64,000 nucleotides of DNA from the NCBI RefSeq assembly GCF_014207235.1, contig NZ_JACHDA010000007.1:62001-126000 (forward strand), read 5' to 3'. Below the pieces are notes generated by a model. The model did not search any database. It had not been told where the DNA came from and saw only the letters and a list, made by a program, of their open reading frames with translations. Origin of the DNA: Sphingopyxis sp. JAI128. GTDB taxonomy: Bacteria; Pseudomonadota; Alphaproteobacteria; Sphingomonadales; Sphingomonadaceae. The translations under genes and the position numbers were made by a program. Shown piece after piece: positions 54,733-63,195 of this stretch (position 1 is the first letter of the stretch; the number at the start of each line of letters is the position of its first letter).

Positions 54733-55839
54733 TCAGAGGAGCACCATATGGTCGCGGTGGACCATCGCGCTGCGGGGGGCATAGCCGAGCGCAGCTTCCT
54801 GTGCGTCGCGGCCGAGGCCGACGATGTTCGCGGCATCGGCGTCGGGATATTCGGAAAGGCCGCGCGCGATGACGCGCCCGTCGGGTCCGGCGATGTCGAG
54901 GATGTCGCCGCGCGCGAAGCTGCCGCTGACCGCGGTCACGCCGGCGGCGAGCAGGCTCGCTCCGCCTTGCAGCGCTTTGGCGGCCCCAGCGTCGATCTCA
55001 ACCCGTCCTTGGGCGGTGAGCCCGCCCGCGAGCCAGGCCTTGCGCGCGCTCGCGCCCTTGTCGGCGACGAACAGGCTGTGCCGCGCGTCGGTCGAGAGCG
55101 GCCGGTCGATCCGTCCCGATGCGATCGCGAGATGCGCCCCCGCGGCGTTGGCGATGCGCGCTGCCGCGATCTTCGACACCATGCCGCCCGACCCCATGCC
55201 CGACGCCGATCCCGTATCGGCCATTGCTTCGATTGCCGCGTCGATGCGTTCGATGCGCGCAATATGGACGGCGCCGTCCTGCGCCGGGTTGCGATCGTAC
55301 AGGCCGTCGATGTCGGAGAGCAGGATGACGCCGCCCGCCGCAGCGGCCTGCGCGACGCGCGCGGCGAGGCGGTCGTTGTCGCCAAAGCGGATTTCTTCGG
55401 TCGCGACGCTGTCATTCTCGTTGATGATCGGCACGACGCCGAGGCTGAGTAGCCGGTCGAGCGTCGCGGCGGCGTTGAGATAGCGGCGGCGATGTTCGAG
55501 GTCGCCCAGCGTCACGAGCATTTGCGCGGCGGTCACCCCCTCGGCGCCGAGCACCTCGGCCCACACCTGGCTCAGCGCGATCTGCCCCGTCGCGGCGGCG
55601 GCTTGCGCATCTTCGAGCGTGCCGCGTCCGCCCTTGGTCAAACCGAGCCGCCGCGCGCCGAGCGCGATCGCCCCCGACGACACGACCGCCACCTGCTGCC
55701 CCGCCCGCGCGCGTTCGGCGATGTCGGCGGCGATGCCGGTGAGCCAGTCGCGCCGTACCGCGCCCGACGGATCGACGAGCAAGGCCGATCCGATCTTGAC
55801 GATCAGCCGGGGGCAGGAGGCAGGCGGAAACAGGCTCAT
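54733..55839 (-). CDS. proB: Glutamate 5-kinase
   Basis: A 368-residue ProB with an amino-acid-kinase domain (RLIVKIGSALLVDPSG, VVSSGAIALGARRLGL, PIINENDSVATEEIRFGDND and GMVSKIAAARIA) and a C-terminal PUA domain (from about 275, ARGDILDIAGPDGRVIARG). It makes glutamyl-5-phosphate, the first step of proline synthesis, and is feedback inhibited by proline. obgE lies 1.6 kb away beyond the MipA gene; proB and obg are neighbours in many bacteria. The ATG at 55839 is preferred over 55875. Confidence 0.95.
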   Translation of the reverse strand: MSLFPPASCPRLIVKIGSALLVDPSGAVRRDWLTGIAADIAERARAGQQVAVVSSGAIALGARRLGLTKGGRGTLEDAQAAAATGQIALSQVWAEVLGAEGVTAAQMLVTLGDLEHRRRYLNAAATLDRLLSLGVVPIINENDSVATEEIRFGDNDRLAARVAQAAAAGGVILLSDIDGLYDRNPAQDGAVHIARIERIDAAIEAMADTGSASGMGSGGMVSKIAAARIANAAGAHLAIASGRIDRPLSTDARHSLFVADKGASARKAWLAGGLTAQGRVEIDAGAAKALQGGASLLAAGVTAVSGSFARGDILDIAGPDGRVIARGLSEYPDADAANIVGLGRDAQEAALGYAPRSAMVHRDHMVLL

Positions 55840-56078
55840 GGTGCCGCCGATAGCGCGATGCGAGCGCCCCGCCAATGCGAATGTCCGAAGCAGGCTCCAT
55901 CACGAAATTCTATTCGGAAGGTCCAAAGGTCACGCAACGTCCCCCTCGTTTCGATATCCGTCGCGGGCGGCGATGTCAGACGTGAGGGTTGAAGGGAAAC
56001 GGCAAAAGGCTGACATGACCGGCGAACGCCATGCGCGCCGGATAATGTAGGACAGGATTTTTTGGGGGCTGGGTTCGA

Positions 56079-56100
56079 TGTCGGCTTTGGGGTGGGGAGC
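56079..56100. repeat. Short repeat part A, copy 2
   Basis: Identical 22 bases to 1416-1437. Here it directly precedes the 136-bp palindromic repeat, separated by ten bases, giving the undisturbed form of the composite repeat. Confidence 0.85.
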
Positions 56101-56110
56101 GGACGGTAAA

Positions 56111-56246
56111 ATCCTCCCCGTCGCGAAGCGATGGGGAGGGGGACCGCCGCCGCAGGCGGTGGTGGAGGGGCGGCGACCTCGCGCCATTTGCCCCTCCGTC
56201 AGCGCTTCGCGCTGCCACCTCCCCATGGCTTCGCCACAGGGAGGAT
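56111..56246. repeat. 136-bp palindromic repeat, copy 2
   Basis: It begins ATCCTCCCCGTCGCG and ends CGCCACAGGGAGGAT, with inverted ends and an internal CCGCCGCAGGCGG hairpin. It is nearly identical to 1571-1705 at both ends; the central 25 or so bases differ. Confidence 0.85.
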
Positions 56247-56285
56247 TAAGGACCGCAACCGGTCGAATGCGGACGGCGCGGGGCG

Positions 56286-57104
56286 TTAGCGGTCTCCGCC
56301 GAACGTATAGCTGAGCGCAACGCCGCCCGATGGTTGGCTGCGCGACCCCAATTGGCGCGCCACGGGCGAATCCGCCGCGTCGCCGACGAGCCGGTCGTAG
56401 CGGCCATAAACGGCGACGCCCCAATTCTTTCCGATCATGCGGTGGTAACCCGCCGTGACGCCGACCGACTGGACCCCGCCGCCCGGATCATAGGCGGGAA
56501 GGCCGGAGGCAAGCGCGGCGGCGGGCGCGACACCGAAATAGGCGCGGGTGTATTTTGCGTCGCCCAGCGTGACGCGCGGGCCGATCGAAAGGAGCCAGTC
56601 GTCGCCCTCGCGCGCGATATAGTCGGCGCTGACTTCGCCGACCCAACCCTTGTGGCCGCTGAGGCCCTTGCGCCCTTCAACGCGGACGCGGAGCGACGGC
56701 ATCAGATAGGCTTGCGCGAAACCGCCCGCTTCGATCGAAAAGCCGACCTTGGGCAAGTCGGCGCCGATGTCGGACGCGGTGCGCTTGCCGATAAAGCCCA
56801 AGGCGGGCCCGAAGGCGAAATCGCCCGAATGGACGAGCGGCGAGCCAAAGCTTTCGTCGGGCGCCTCGAACTCGAACGCGCTCGCGCGGGTGCGCGAGAC
56901 GTCGATATAGGGGCCCACGCTGTATTTGTCGGCGCCCGGCCAGGAGGGAGCCAGTTGCGGGCCGAGGATGACGCGCGTGCGCTTTTCTCCCCCCGCATCC
57001 TCCTCCTGTGCGTGCGCCGGACCGGATACCAGCGCGCATGCAAGGACGAACAGGGCGGGGAATTTGCTATAGTCGATCATGCGGAAATCCTTGTTGTTCC
57101 GCAT
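56286..57104 (-). CDS. MipA/OmpV-family outer-membrane protein
   Basis: A 272-residue (or 264-residue) outer-membrane beta-barrel precursor. The signal peptide FPALFVLACALVSGPAHAQ ends with an AHA-Q cleavage site. The mature part has typical MipA features: RVILGPQLAPSWPGADKYS, VGPYIDVSRT, a middle GFIGKRTASDIGADLPKVG, and a C-terminal strand ending in an aromatic-rich SYTFGGDR. Both ATGs (57104 and 57080) lie in the arms of a hairpin with AAGGA in the loop. Family members act in envelope remodelling or polycation uptake, but the role here is unknown. Confidence 0.88.
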   Translation of the reverse strand: MRNNKDFRMIDYSKFPALFVLACALVSGPAHAQEEDAGGEKRTRVILGPQLAPSWPGADKYSVGPYIDVSRTRASAFEFEAPDESFGSPLVHSGDFAFGPALGFIGKRTASDIGADLPKVGFSIEAGGFAQAYLMPSLRVRVEGRKGLSGHKGWVGEVSADYIAREGDDWLLSIGPRVTLGDAKYTRAYFGVAPAAALASGLPAYDPGGGVQSVGVTAGYHRMIGKNWGVAVYGRYDRLVGDAADSPVARQLGSRSQPSGGVALSYTFGGDR

Positions 57105-57105
57105 G
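57078..57105 (-). promoter_or_regulatory. Hairpin covering both possible mipA start codons
   Basis: On the transcribed sense (minus) strand CATGCGGAA (57105-57097) and TTCCGCATG (57086-57078) form a 9-bp stem around a 10-base loop that contains AAGGA. Each arm contains one in-frame ATG. The structure could hide or expose the start site. Confidence 0.6.
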
Positions 57106-57131
57106 AAATTCCCCGCGGCAGGGGTTCGTTC

Positions 57132-58199
<1,068 letters not shown>

Positions 58200-58220
58200 T
58201 TACACACCAAGCTCCGTCTG

Positions 58221-58289
58221 TGTCGAGCGAAGTCGAGACACCCATCGCGATGGCACAAGGCCGATGGGCATCTCGACTGCACTCGATGC
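58221..58289. repeat. Interspersed palindromic repeat (TGTCGAGCGAAGTCGAGACA type)
   Basis: The left arm GTGTCGAGCGAAGTCGAGAC is followed by CCCATCG; the right arm CGATGGGCATCTCGACTGCA continues TCGATGC. The two pair as an imperfect inverted repeat with about three-quarters identity. It is the third palindrome class in the window, non-coding, between obgE and the TetR gene. Confidence 0.7.
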
Positions 58290-58348
58290 GAACGGAATGA
58301 GGGGATTTGCGTGGCCCCCTAGCGTGGGAGACGCAAAATTACCAGCCC

Positions 58349-58960
58349 CTACCCCTGGAGCTTGCCGCCATGTTCGGCCCAGAATTTCGCGATGCGGCCG
58401 GTGATCAGCTCGGTCGCGAGGACGCGCGACGTGTCGCGCGGCAGGCCCAGCGCTTCCGCCATGGGGCCCCCGAGCTGCGCGTCGCCCAATGCCATCAGCA
58501 CCAGCGCGAGCGTATCTTCGTGCATCAGCCGCTTTTCGTGCGCGTCGGGCGCCATGCCGTCGATCAGGCGGTGGATCGCGTCGACGATCGGGTCGAGCGC
58601 GTCGTCGTTGCCCGTCGCCGCCATCCACGTCGCGAGCGCGCCCGCGCCGCCGCTGTTGAACGCGTCGAAGGCGAGGTCGACGATTTCGCGGACATTACGC
58701 TCGCCCGGCGGCGATTCGGCCATTTTCCTGCCGATCGTCGCGCAGACGGTTTCGGCCTGATAGGCGGCGAGCGCCTTTTGCAGTCCGGCGGCGCTGCCGA
58801 AATGATGCAGCAGGTTCGCATGCGTGCGGTCGATCCGCGCCGCGACAGCTTTCAGCGTCACCGCGGCCGGCCCCATTTCGATCAGGATCTGGCGCGCGGC
58901 TTCGAGTGCGGCCGACCGGCTTTCCTCCGGGCTCAGACGCTTCTTTGCTATTGACACCAC
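58349..58960 (-). CDS. TetR/AcrR-family regulator
   Basis: A 203-residue TetR-type repressor. The N-terminal HTH (residues about 10-55) reads RSAALEAARQILIEMGPAAV then TLKAVAARIDRTHANLLHHF, with the LLHHFGS recognition-helix end. The C-terminal ligand domain is all-helical and unassigned. It is divergent from the metal-dependent hydrolase, whose -35 element (58951-58956) lies within its first codons on the opposite strand, so it likely represses that gene and itself. The ligand is unknown. Confidence 0.9.
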   Translation of the reverse strand: MVSIAKKRLSPEESRSAALEAARQILIEMGPAAVTLKAVAARIDRTHANLLHHFGSAAGLQKALAAYQAETVCATIGRKMAESPPGERNVREIVDLAFDAFNSGGAGALATWMAATGNDDALDPIVDAIHRLIDGMAPDAHEKRLMHEDTLALVLMALGDAQLGGPMAEALGLPRDTSRVLATELITGRIAKFWAEHGGKLQG

Positions 58961-58979
58961 TGTAAGTAACCTCTAACTT
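58951..58979 (+). promoter_or_regulatory. Sigma-70-type promoter for metal-dependent hydrolase gene
   Basis: TTGACA (58951-58956), a 17-base spacer and TAACTT (58974-58979) on the plus strand. An imperfect dyad AAGTAA-CCTC-TAACTT (58964-58979) overlaps the -10 and might be the TetR operator. Confidence 0.6.
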
Positions 58980-59032
58980 TTGCCCCACAGGCGTCCCCTC
59001 GCCCGGTTTCCCTTTCCGACGGTGAGCAGCAT

Positions 59033-59923
59033 ATGTCCAGCCCTTCCCAGTCGCCGACGCCCGCCGATCTGTCGATCACCCCGCGCGACATGCGCTTCGG
59101 CCGCGACGAGAGGCAGGGCCGCTGGTGGTTGAACGGCGATCCGATCGCCTCGGCTTTCCACACCGCCTTGTCGGTGACCTTTCCGCGCGGCGAGGCGATG
59201 TTCATCGAAGCGGTGAAGGCGCACCGCGACGGCGTGCCCGACAAATTGGCGCGCGAAATCCGTGCCTTCACGCAGCAGGAAGTGATCCACAGCCGCGAGC
59301 ATGTCGTGTTTAACAAGAAAGCGGCGGAAGCGGGTTACGACCTTTCGGAGCTTGAAGACGATGTCAACCAGGTGCTCGACCTGATCAAGACGCGGCCGCA
59401 GATCGTCAACCTGATGGCGACGATCGCGCTCGAACATTATACCGCCATGATGGCAGCGGTGATGCTGAAAGACCCCAAGATGTACGACGGCGCCGAGCCC
59501 GGATGGGCGGCCTTGTGGAAATGGCACGCGATCGAGGAGATCGAGCATAAGGGCGTCGCTTACGACACTTGGCTGCACGCGACGAAGGACTGGAGCCGCT
59601 TCAAACGCTGGCGCGCCAAATCGCTGATGATGATCCTCGTCACCACACGCTTCTGGCCGAAACGGGTGAAGGGCATGAAGGCGCTGCTCAAACAGGACGG
59701 GCTAACCGGTTGGCGCGTCACGGCGCGCATCTGGTGGTATCTGCTCGGCACGCCGGGCGTGCTGCGCAAGAGCTTCCTGCCCTGGCTCAGATATTTCATG
59801 CCCGGTTTTCACCCCTGGAACCACGACGACCGTGCGCTCATCAGGAAATATGAAAGCGACTATGCCGACGCGATCATGCCGGCGCATTCGTCGGAACCCG
59901 AACTGGTCGCGGCGACTGCCTGA
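59033..59923 (+). CDS. Predicted metal-dependent hydrolase (PF10118-type)
   Basis: A 296-residue protein. The helical core has IREIRAFTQQEVIHSREHVV-like ligands (here EIRAFTQQEVIHSREH, Glu and His), ALEHYTAMMAAVML and WKWHAIEEIEHKGVAYDTW, a pattern of EH...E..EH seen in diiron-like helical bundles. The C-terminal third (LLGTPGVLRKSFLPWLRYFM) is amphipathic and may touch the membrane. The family is annotated as metal-dependent hydrolase but no substrate is known. It is divergent from a TetR regulator. Confidence 0.82.
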   Translation: MSSPSQSPTPADLSITPRDMRFGRDERQGRWWLNGDPIASAFHTALSVTFPRGEAMFIEAVKAHRDGVPDKLAREIRAFTQQEVIHSREHVVFNKKAAEAGYDLSELEDDVNQVLDLIKTRPQIVNLMATIALEHYTAMMAAVMLKDPKMYDGAEPGWAALWKWHAIEEIEHKGVAYDTWLHATKDWSRFKRWRAKSLMMILVTTRFWPKRVKGMKALLKQDGLTGWRVTARIWWYLLGTPGVLRKSFLPWLRYFMPGFHPWNHDDRALIRKYESDYADAIMPAHSSEPELVAATA

Positions 59924-60197
59924 CCTTTCGTCTCCGCGGTTGCGGAGATTTTTGCGGGGGATGGCCGGTAACGACCGATTGCGGTCGCTGGAGTTGTGAA
60001 CCCCGGCGAAAGCCGGAACCCGGAATTCGGGTACCAATCTTGTGTATTTCTGTACCAGGCCGTGACCGGAGTCATGTGCCTCCGGACATCTTTCGTCGGG
60101 ATGCACGAGATGGCCGCTCACTACGCCGAAGCAGCCCGAAGTCCGGCCCGACGCCACCGGGGAGGGGCGTGGGCCGGACCCGCGCGGCCGCGCTGCC
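59924..60197. other. Convergent intergenic region with GNRA hairpin repeat
   Basis: About 270 bases between convergent genes. It carries a CCGGC-GAAA-GCCGG hairpin at 60003-60016 that resembles half of a GTGAACCCCGGCGAAAG-type interspersed palindrome. No gene is supported. Confidence 0.5.
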
Positions 60198-60419
60198 TCA
60201 GTCGCCGGCATCGTCCCATTGGAACACCGTTTCGAGCGGCTTGCCGAAGACGCGGGCGATGCGGAACGCGACTTCCAGCGAAGGTGAATATTTGCCTTGT
60301 TCGATCGCGGCGATCGTCTGGCGCGTGACCCCGACGCGGTCGCCGAGGTCGCCCTGCGTCATCTCGCCCGCCAGGAAGCGCAGCGTCCGGATGTCGTTGG
60401 AGAAGGGAGGCTTAGCCAT
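60198..60419 (-). CDS. XRE-family helix-turn-helix regulator (73 aa)
   Basis: A 73-residue single-domain HTH protein (SNDIRTLRFLAGEMTQGDLG then DRVGVTRQTIAAIEQGKYSP), typical of compact XRE regulators such as those of the YozG/HigA-like type. The C-terminal SLEVAFRIARVFGKPLETVF completes the fold. It is the last gene of an operon with two membrane proteins and overlaps the second by 8 nt. This membrane-protein-plus-XRE layout recurs in many bacteria; the regulator probably binds its own promoter. Confidence 0.9.
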   Translation of the reverse strand: MAKPPFSNDIRTLRFLAGEMTQGDLGDRVGVTRQTIAAIEQGKYSPSLEVAFRIARVFGKPLETVFQWDDAGD

Positions 60420-60837
60420 GCCAGCCCCGCCGATAGCTCATCAGCACGACGACGCTGTTCACCAGTTCGGCGGCGACGATCGCGAACAGCCCCATATTCG
60501 CCAGCGGCACCCCGCTCTCGACGAAGGGCAGATAGACGCCGACGACCATCATCCCCACCAAGAGGACATAATAGGCCATTGTCGCGCCGCGCCGGCGGAT
60601 CGCGCGGTCGCGCTCGTCGGCGCGTGCGCGCTCGGACTTCGGCGCCCGCGCCGACAGGATGACGGTACCGACGATGACGGTGACTGCATGCGCCACTGCG
60701 ATCGAGCCGAACAGCCACAGCATCGGAAACACTTCGCGCCCGGCGGGATGTCCGGAGAGGAGAAGCCCGAAATAGACGCTGTAGGCGACGACCATGGCGA
60801 CGACGTTCAGCCAGGCGGTCTTTTCACGGAAATTCAT
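60412..60837 (-). CDS. DUF2178-like four-helix membrane protein (paralogue B)
   Basis: A 141-residue protein with four predicted helices (near 12-30, 40-60, 80-100, 110-130). It opens MNFREKTAWLNVVAMVVAYS. The loop ARADERDRAIRRRGATMAYY (DERDRxI) matches the region of the paralogue upstream. The start at 60837 has GGAG ten bases upstream; an ATG at 60873 is also in frame. The function is unknown. It and paralogue A arose by tandem duplication (inference). Confidence 0.82.
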   Translation of the reverse strand: MNFREKTAWLNVVAMVVAYSVYFGLLLSGHPAGREVFPMLWLFGSIAVAHAVTVIVGTVILSARAPKSERARADERDRAIRRRGATMAYYVLLVGMMVVGVYLPFVESGVPLANMGLFAIVAAELVNSVVVLMSYRRGWHG

Positions 60838-60876
60838 TTGATGGTCTCCGGCATATGTGATGAGAAGGGCCATGGC

Positions 60877-61299
60877 TCAATAGCCTCGGCGATAGAGATA
60901 GAGCTGGGTGCCGATCCGCACGATTTCGGCGACAACCAGCGTCGCGATCATCAGATTGAGCTGCTCGGCCTGCCCGATGCCCCAGAAAATCAGGAAAATA
61001 TTGATCCAGATGCCGACGACGAGCGGATAATAGCCGAAATGCGTGCCACGCATATGAATGCCGCGGTCGCGCTCATCCTCGCGCGCATGGACCTCGCGCG
61101 GGCTGCGGATCGCGAGGAACGCCGTCGCGACGGTCATCGCCACGATGATCGCGATGGTCACCGGCACCAGCATCCCGGCGGTCGCCATGACCCCCGCCGG
61201 ACTTGCAACGATCCGCCACGGGTAAACGAGGAAATACCAGCCGAACGCCAGAATCATCGTCACCAGCGTGACCCAGTGAATCTTTTCCCGAAAGGACAT
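60877..61299 (-). CDS. DUF2178-like four-helix membrane protein (paralogue A)
   Basis: A 140-residue protein with four predicted helices, opening MSFREKIHWVTLVTMILAFG. The loop HAREDERDRGIHMRGTHFGY parallels paralogue B. The start at 61299 has GGAG upstream and matches the paralogue's start; an ATG at 61317 is also possible. It is first in the three-gene operon, 39 nt ahead of paralogue B, and its upstream region is AT-rich with a perfect 11-bp dyad. Confidence 0.82.
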   Translation of the reverse strand: MSFREKIHWVTLVTMILAFGWYFLVYPWRIVASPAGVMATAGMLVPVTIAIIVAMTVATAFLAIRSPREVHAREDERDRGIHMRGTHFGYYPLVVGIWINIFLIFWGIGQAEQLNLMIATLVVAEIVRIGTQLYLYRRGY

Positions 61300-61349
61300 C
61301 GTGGAGCTCCATGTCATGTGATTCGAACTCTATGTCGATTATTTTTAAC

Positions 61350-61360
61350 ATTGAGTCAAT
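61350..61360. promoter_or_regulatory. ATTGA-G-TCAAT dyad upstream of the membrane-protein/XRE operon
   Basis: A perfect inverted repeat ATTGAGTCAAT in an AT-rich stretch (about 61335-61373). It lies 50 bases before the paralogue A start on the minus strand and 65 bases before panB on the plus strand. The XRE regulator is the likely ligand (inference). Confidence 0.55.
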
Positions 61361-61425
61361 CAAAGATAACATGAAGGGGCTTTGCCGCTTTCGCGCCGGG
61401 TCGTTAAGCGCTAAGCCCCCGCGCC

Positions 61426-62289
61426 ATGTCCACGCTCCCCAAAACGCTCACCCTCGACACGTCGACCAGCCGCGCGAATCCGACGCCGCAGCCGATGAAA
61501 CGCCTAACCGTTCCGCGGATTCGCCAGCGCAAAGGCGGAGAGCCGCTCGTGATGCTGACCGCCTATACGGTTCGTATGGCGCAGCTGCTCGACCCGCATT
61601 GCGACATGCTGCTGGTTGGCGATTCGCTTGCGCAGGTGATTTACGGGCTGCCGCATACCGTCGGGGTGACGATGGACATGATGGCGCTGCATGGCGCCGC
61701 CGTGGTGCGCGGCAGCTATCATGCGGCCGTGATCGTCGACATGCCGTTCGGCAGCTATGAAGGCAGCCCGCAGCAGGCGTTCGACAATGCCGCGCGGCTG
61801 CTCAAGGAAACCGGCGCCGCGGCGGTCAAGGTCGAGGGTGGCAAAGTGCTGGCGCCGACGATCGAATTCCTGACCCAGCGCGGCATCCCGGTGATGGGCC
61901 ACGTCGGGCTGACGCCGCAGGCGGTCAACATCCTCGGCGGCTATGGCGTGCGCGGCAAGAGCGAGGAAGAAGCCCGCTCGATCGTCGAGGATGCGGTCGC
62001 GGTGGCGCAGGCGGGCGCTTTTTCGATCGTCATCGAAGGCGTGCTCGAATCGATCGCGATCGAGATCACGAACAAGGTCGATTGCCCAACGATCGGCATT
62101 GGCGCTTCGGCAGAGTGCGACGGCCAGGTTCTGGTTACCGACGACATGCTCGGCATGTTCGAGCGCGTCCCCAAATTCGTCAAAAAATATGAGGATATGG
62201 CGGGTGTCGTGAACGGCGCGGTGAAGAACTATGCCGACGAAGTCAGGTCCCGTTCATTCCCGACCGACGATCAGACCTACGCAGGTTGA
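61426..62289 (+). CDS. panB: 3-methyl-2-oxobutanoate hydroxymethyltransferase
   Basis: A 287-residue PanB. It has VMLTAYTVRMAQLLDPHCDM, LVGDSLAQVIYGLPHTVGVT (metal-binding Asp), AAVKVEGGKVLAPTIEFLT and GHVGLTPQAVNILGGYGVRG, then TIGIGASAECDGQVLVTDDM. It adds a hydroxymethyl group from methylene-tetrahydrofolate to 2-oxoisovalerate in pantothenate synthesis. The first 24 residues precede the family core; an ATG at 61495 (MKRLTVPRIR) is an alternative start. No panC neighbour is visible. Confidence 0.94.
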   Translation: MSTLPKTLTLDTSTSRANPTPQPMKRLTVPRIRQRKGGEPLVMLTAYTVRMAQLLDPHCDMLLVGDSLAQVIYGLPHTVGVTMDMMALHGAAVVRGSYHAAVIVDMPFGSYEGSPQQAFDNAARLLKETGAAAVKVEGGKVLAPTIEFLTQRGIPVMGHVGLTPQAVNILGGYGVRGKSEEEARSIVEDAVAVAQAGAFSIVIEGVLESIAIEITNKVDCPTIGIGASAECDGQVLVTDDMLGMFERVPKFVKKYEDMAGVVNGAVKNYADEVRSRSFPTDDQTYAG

Positions 62290-62390
62290 CGGTCGGCGCG
62301 CTCGCGCCCCAGTGAAACGCTTGGCCTTTTTCGGCGTCGTCGCTAAGGAAGCGACCGGCCCAGCGCCGCACTGAGTTTATGGAGGTTTGA

Positions 62391-63194
62391 TTGGCCCTGA
62401 GCCCGACGAATGATGCCGCGCTGTTGCAGGAAGTCGACGAAGCCGTTCGCAAGGACCGGCTCGACACGATCATGCAGCGCTATGGCCGCTGGATTATCGG
62501 CGCGGTCATCGCCGGCCTGCTTGCGTTCGGCGGCTATCTTTATTGGGGGCATCGCCAGGAGCAGGCGCGCGGCGAGCAGGCCGAAGAGCTGGTCGCGGCG
62601 TTCGACAAGCTCGGCGCCAACCAGCCCCGCGCCGCCGATGCCGAGCTTCAGAAACTCGTTGATGCCGGCGACCCCGCCTATCGCGCCGCTGCCCAGATGC
62701 AGCAGGCGAACATCAAGGCGCAGACCGGCGACCTGAAGGCCGCCGCGGCCTTGATGGCGAAAGTCGCCGCCGACACCAAGCTCGACCCTTCGCTGCGCGA
62801 CCTCGCGCTGATCCGCCAGACCGCGTTCGAATATGACACGCTGAAACCCGAAGCGGTGATCGCGCGCCTGAAGCCGATGGTCGATGCGAGAGATCCGGCG
62901 TCGAGCTGGTTCGCGAGCGCGGCCGAATTGTCGGCGAGCGCGCATTACCAGCTCGGGCAGTTCGACCAGGCCGGTGCGCTGTACGCGCGCATCGCGAAAT
63001 TGCCGAACGTCGCGAAGTCGCTCCAGTCGCGTTCGGTGCAGATGGCGGGTATGCTGGGCGTCGACGCGGTTTCCGACCGCGCGACGGACAGCGCCAGCGC
63101 CGAAAAGACCGCGGCGACCGCCGCCGCGGGGGACCAGAAAGGCAATGCCGCGCCCAAGGCAGCGGCAGCCGAAAAAGTTGAGGACACGAAATAA
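62391..63194 (+). CDS. TPR-like membrane protein, YfgM-like
   Basis: A 267-residue protein with one N-terminal transmembrane helix at about 34-54 (IIGAVIAGLLAFGGYLYWGH) and a periplasmic TPR-like region (about 60-230). It ends in an Ala/Lys-rich tail. The layout matches YfgM-type ancillary translocon or BamB-associated proteins (DUF2133-like). The start is a TTG at 62391 with GGAGG five bases upstream (TGGAGGTTTGATTG). It precedes bamB by one base, as yfgM precedes bamB in E. coli and other bacteria. Confidence 0.88.
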   Translation: MALSPTNDAALLQEVDEAVRKDRLDTIMQRYGRWIIGAVIAGLLAFGGYLYWGHRQEQARGEQAEELVAAFDKLGANQPRAADAELQKLVDAGDPAYRAAAQMQQANIKAQTGDLKAAAALMAKVAADTKLDPSLRDLALIRQTAFEYDTLKPEAVIARLKPMVDARDPASSWFASAAELSASAHYQLGQFDQAGALYARIAKLPNVAKSLQSRSVQMAGMLGVDAVSDRATDSASAEKTAATAAAGDQKGNAAPKAAAAEKVEDTK

Positions 63195-63195
63195 T

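Larger units (their letters stand above)
55840..56285. other. Non-coding region with repeats, proB to MipA
   Basis: About 445 bases without a supported gene. The first 240 bases include the proB promoter region. The rest holds repeat copy 2: part A at 56079-56100 and the palindromic element at 56111-56246. Nothing else is recognised. Confidence 0.6.

Noticed and set aside
51920..54784. 954-codon open frame on the plus strand opposite sppA and the SDR gene
   Set aside because: It runs across two genes with clear catalytic motifs on the other strand, and its translation shows no domain.
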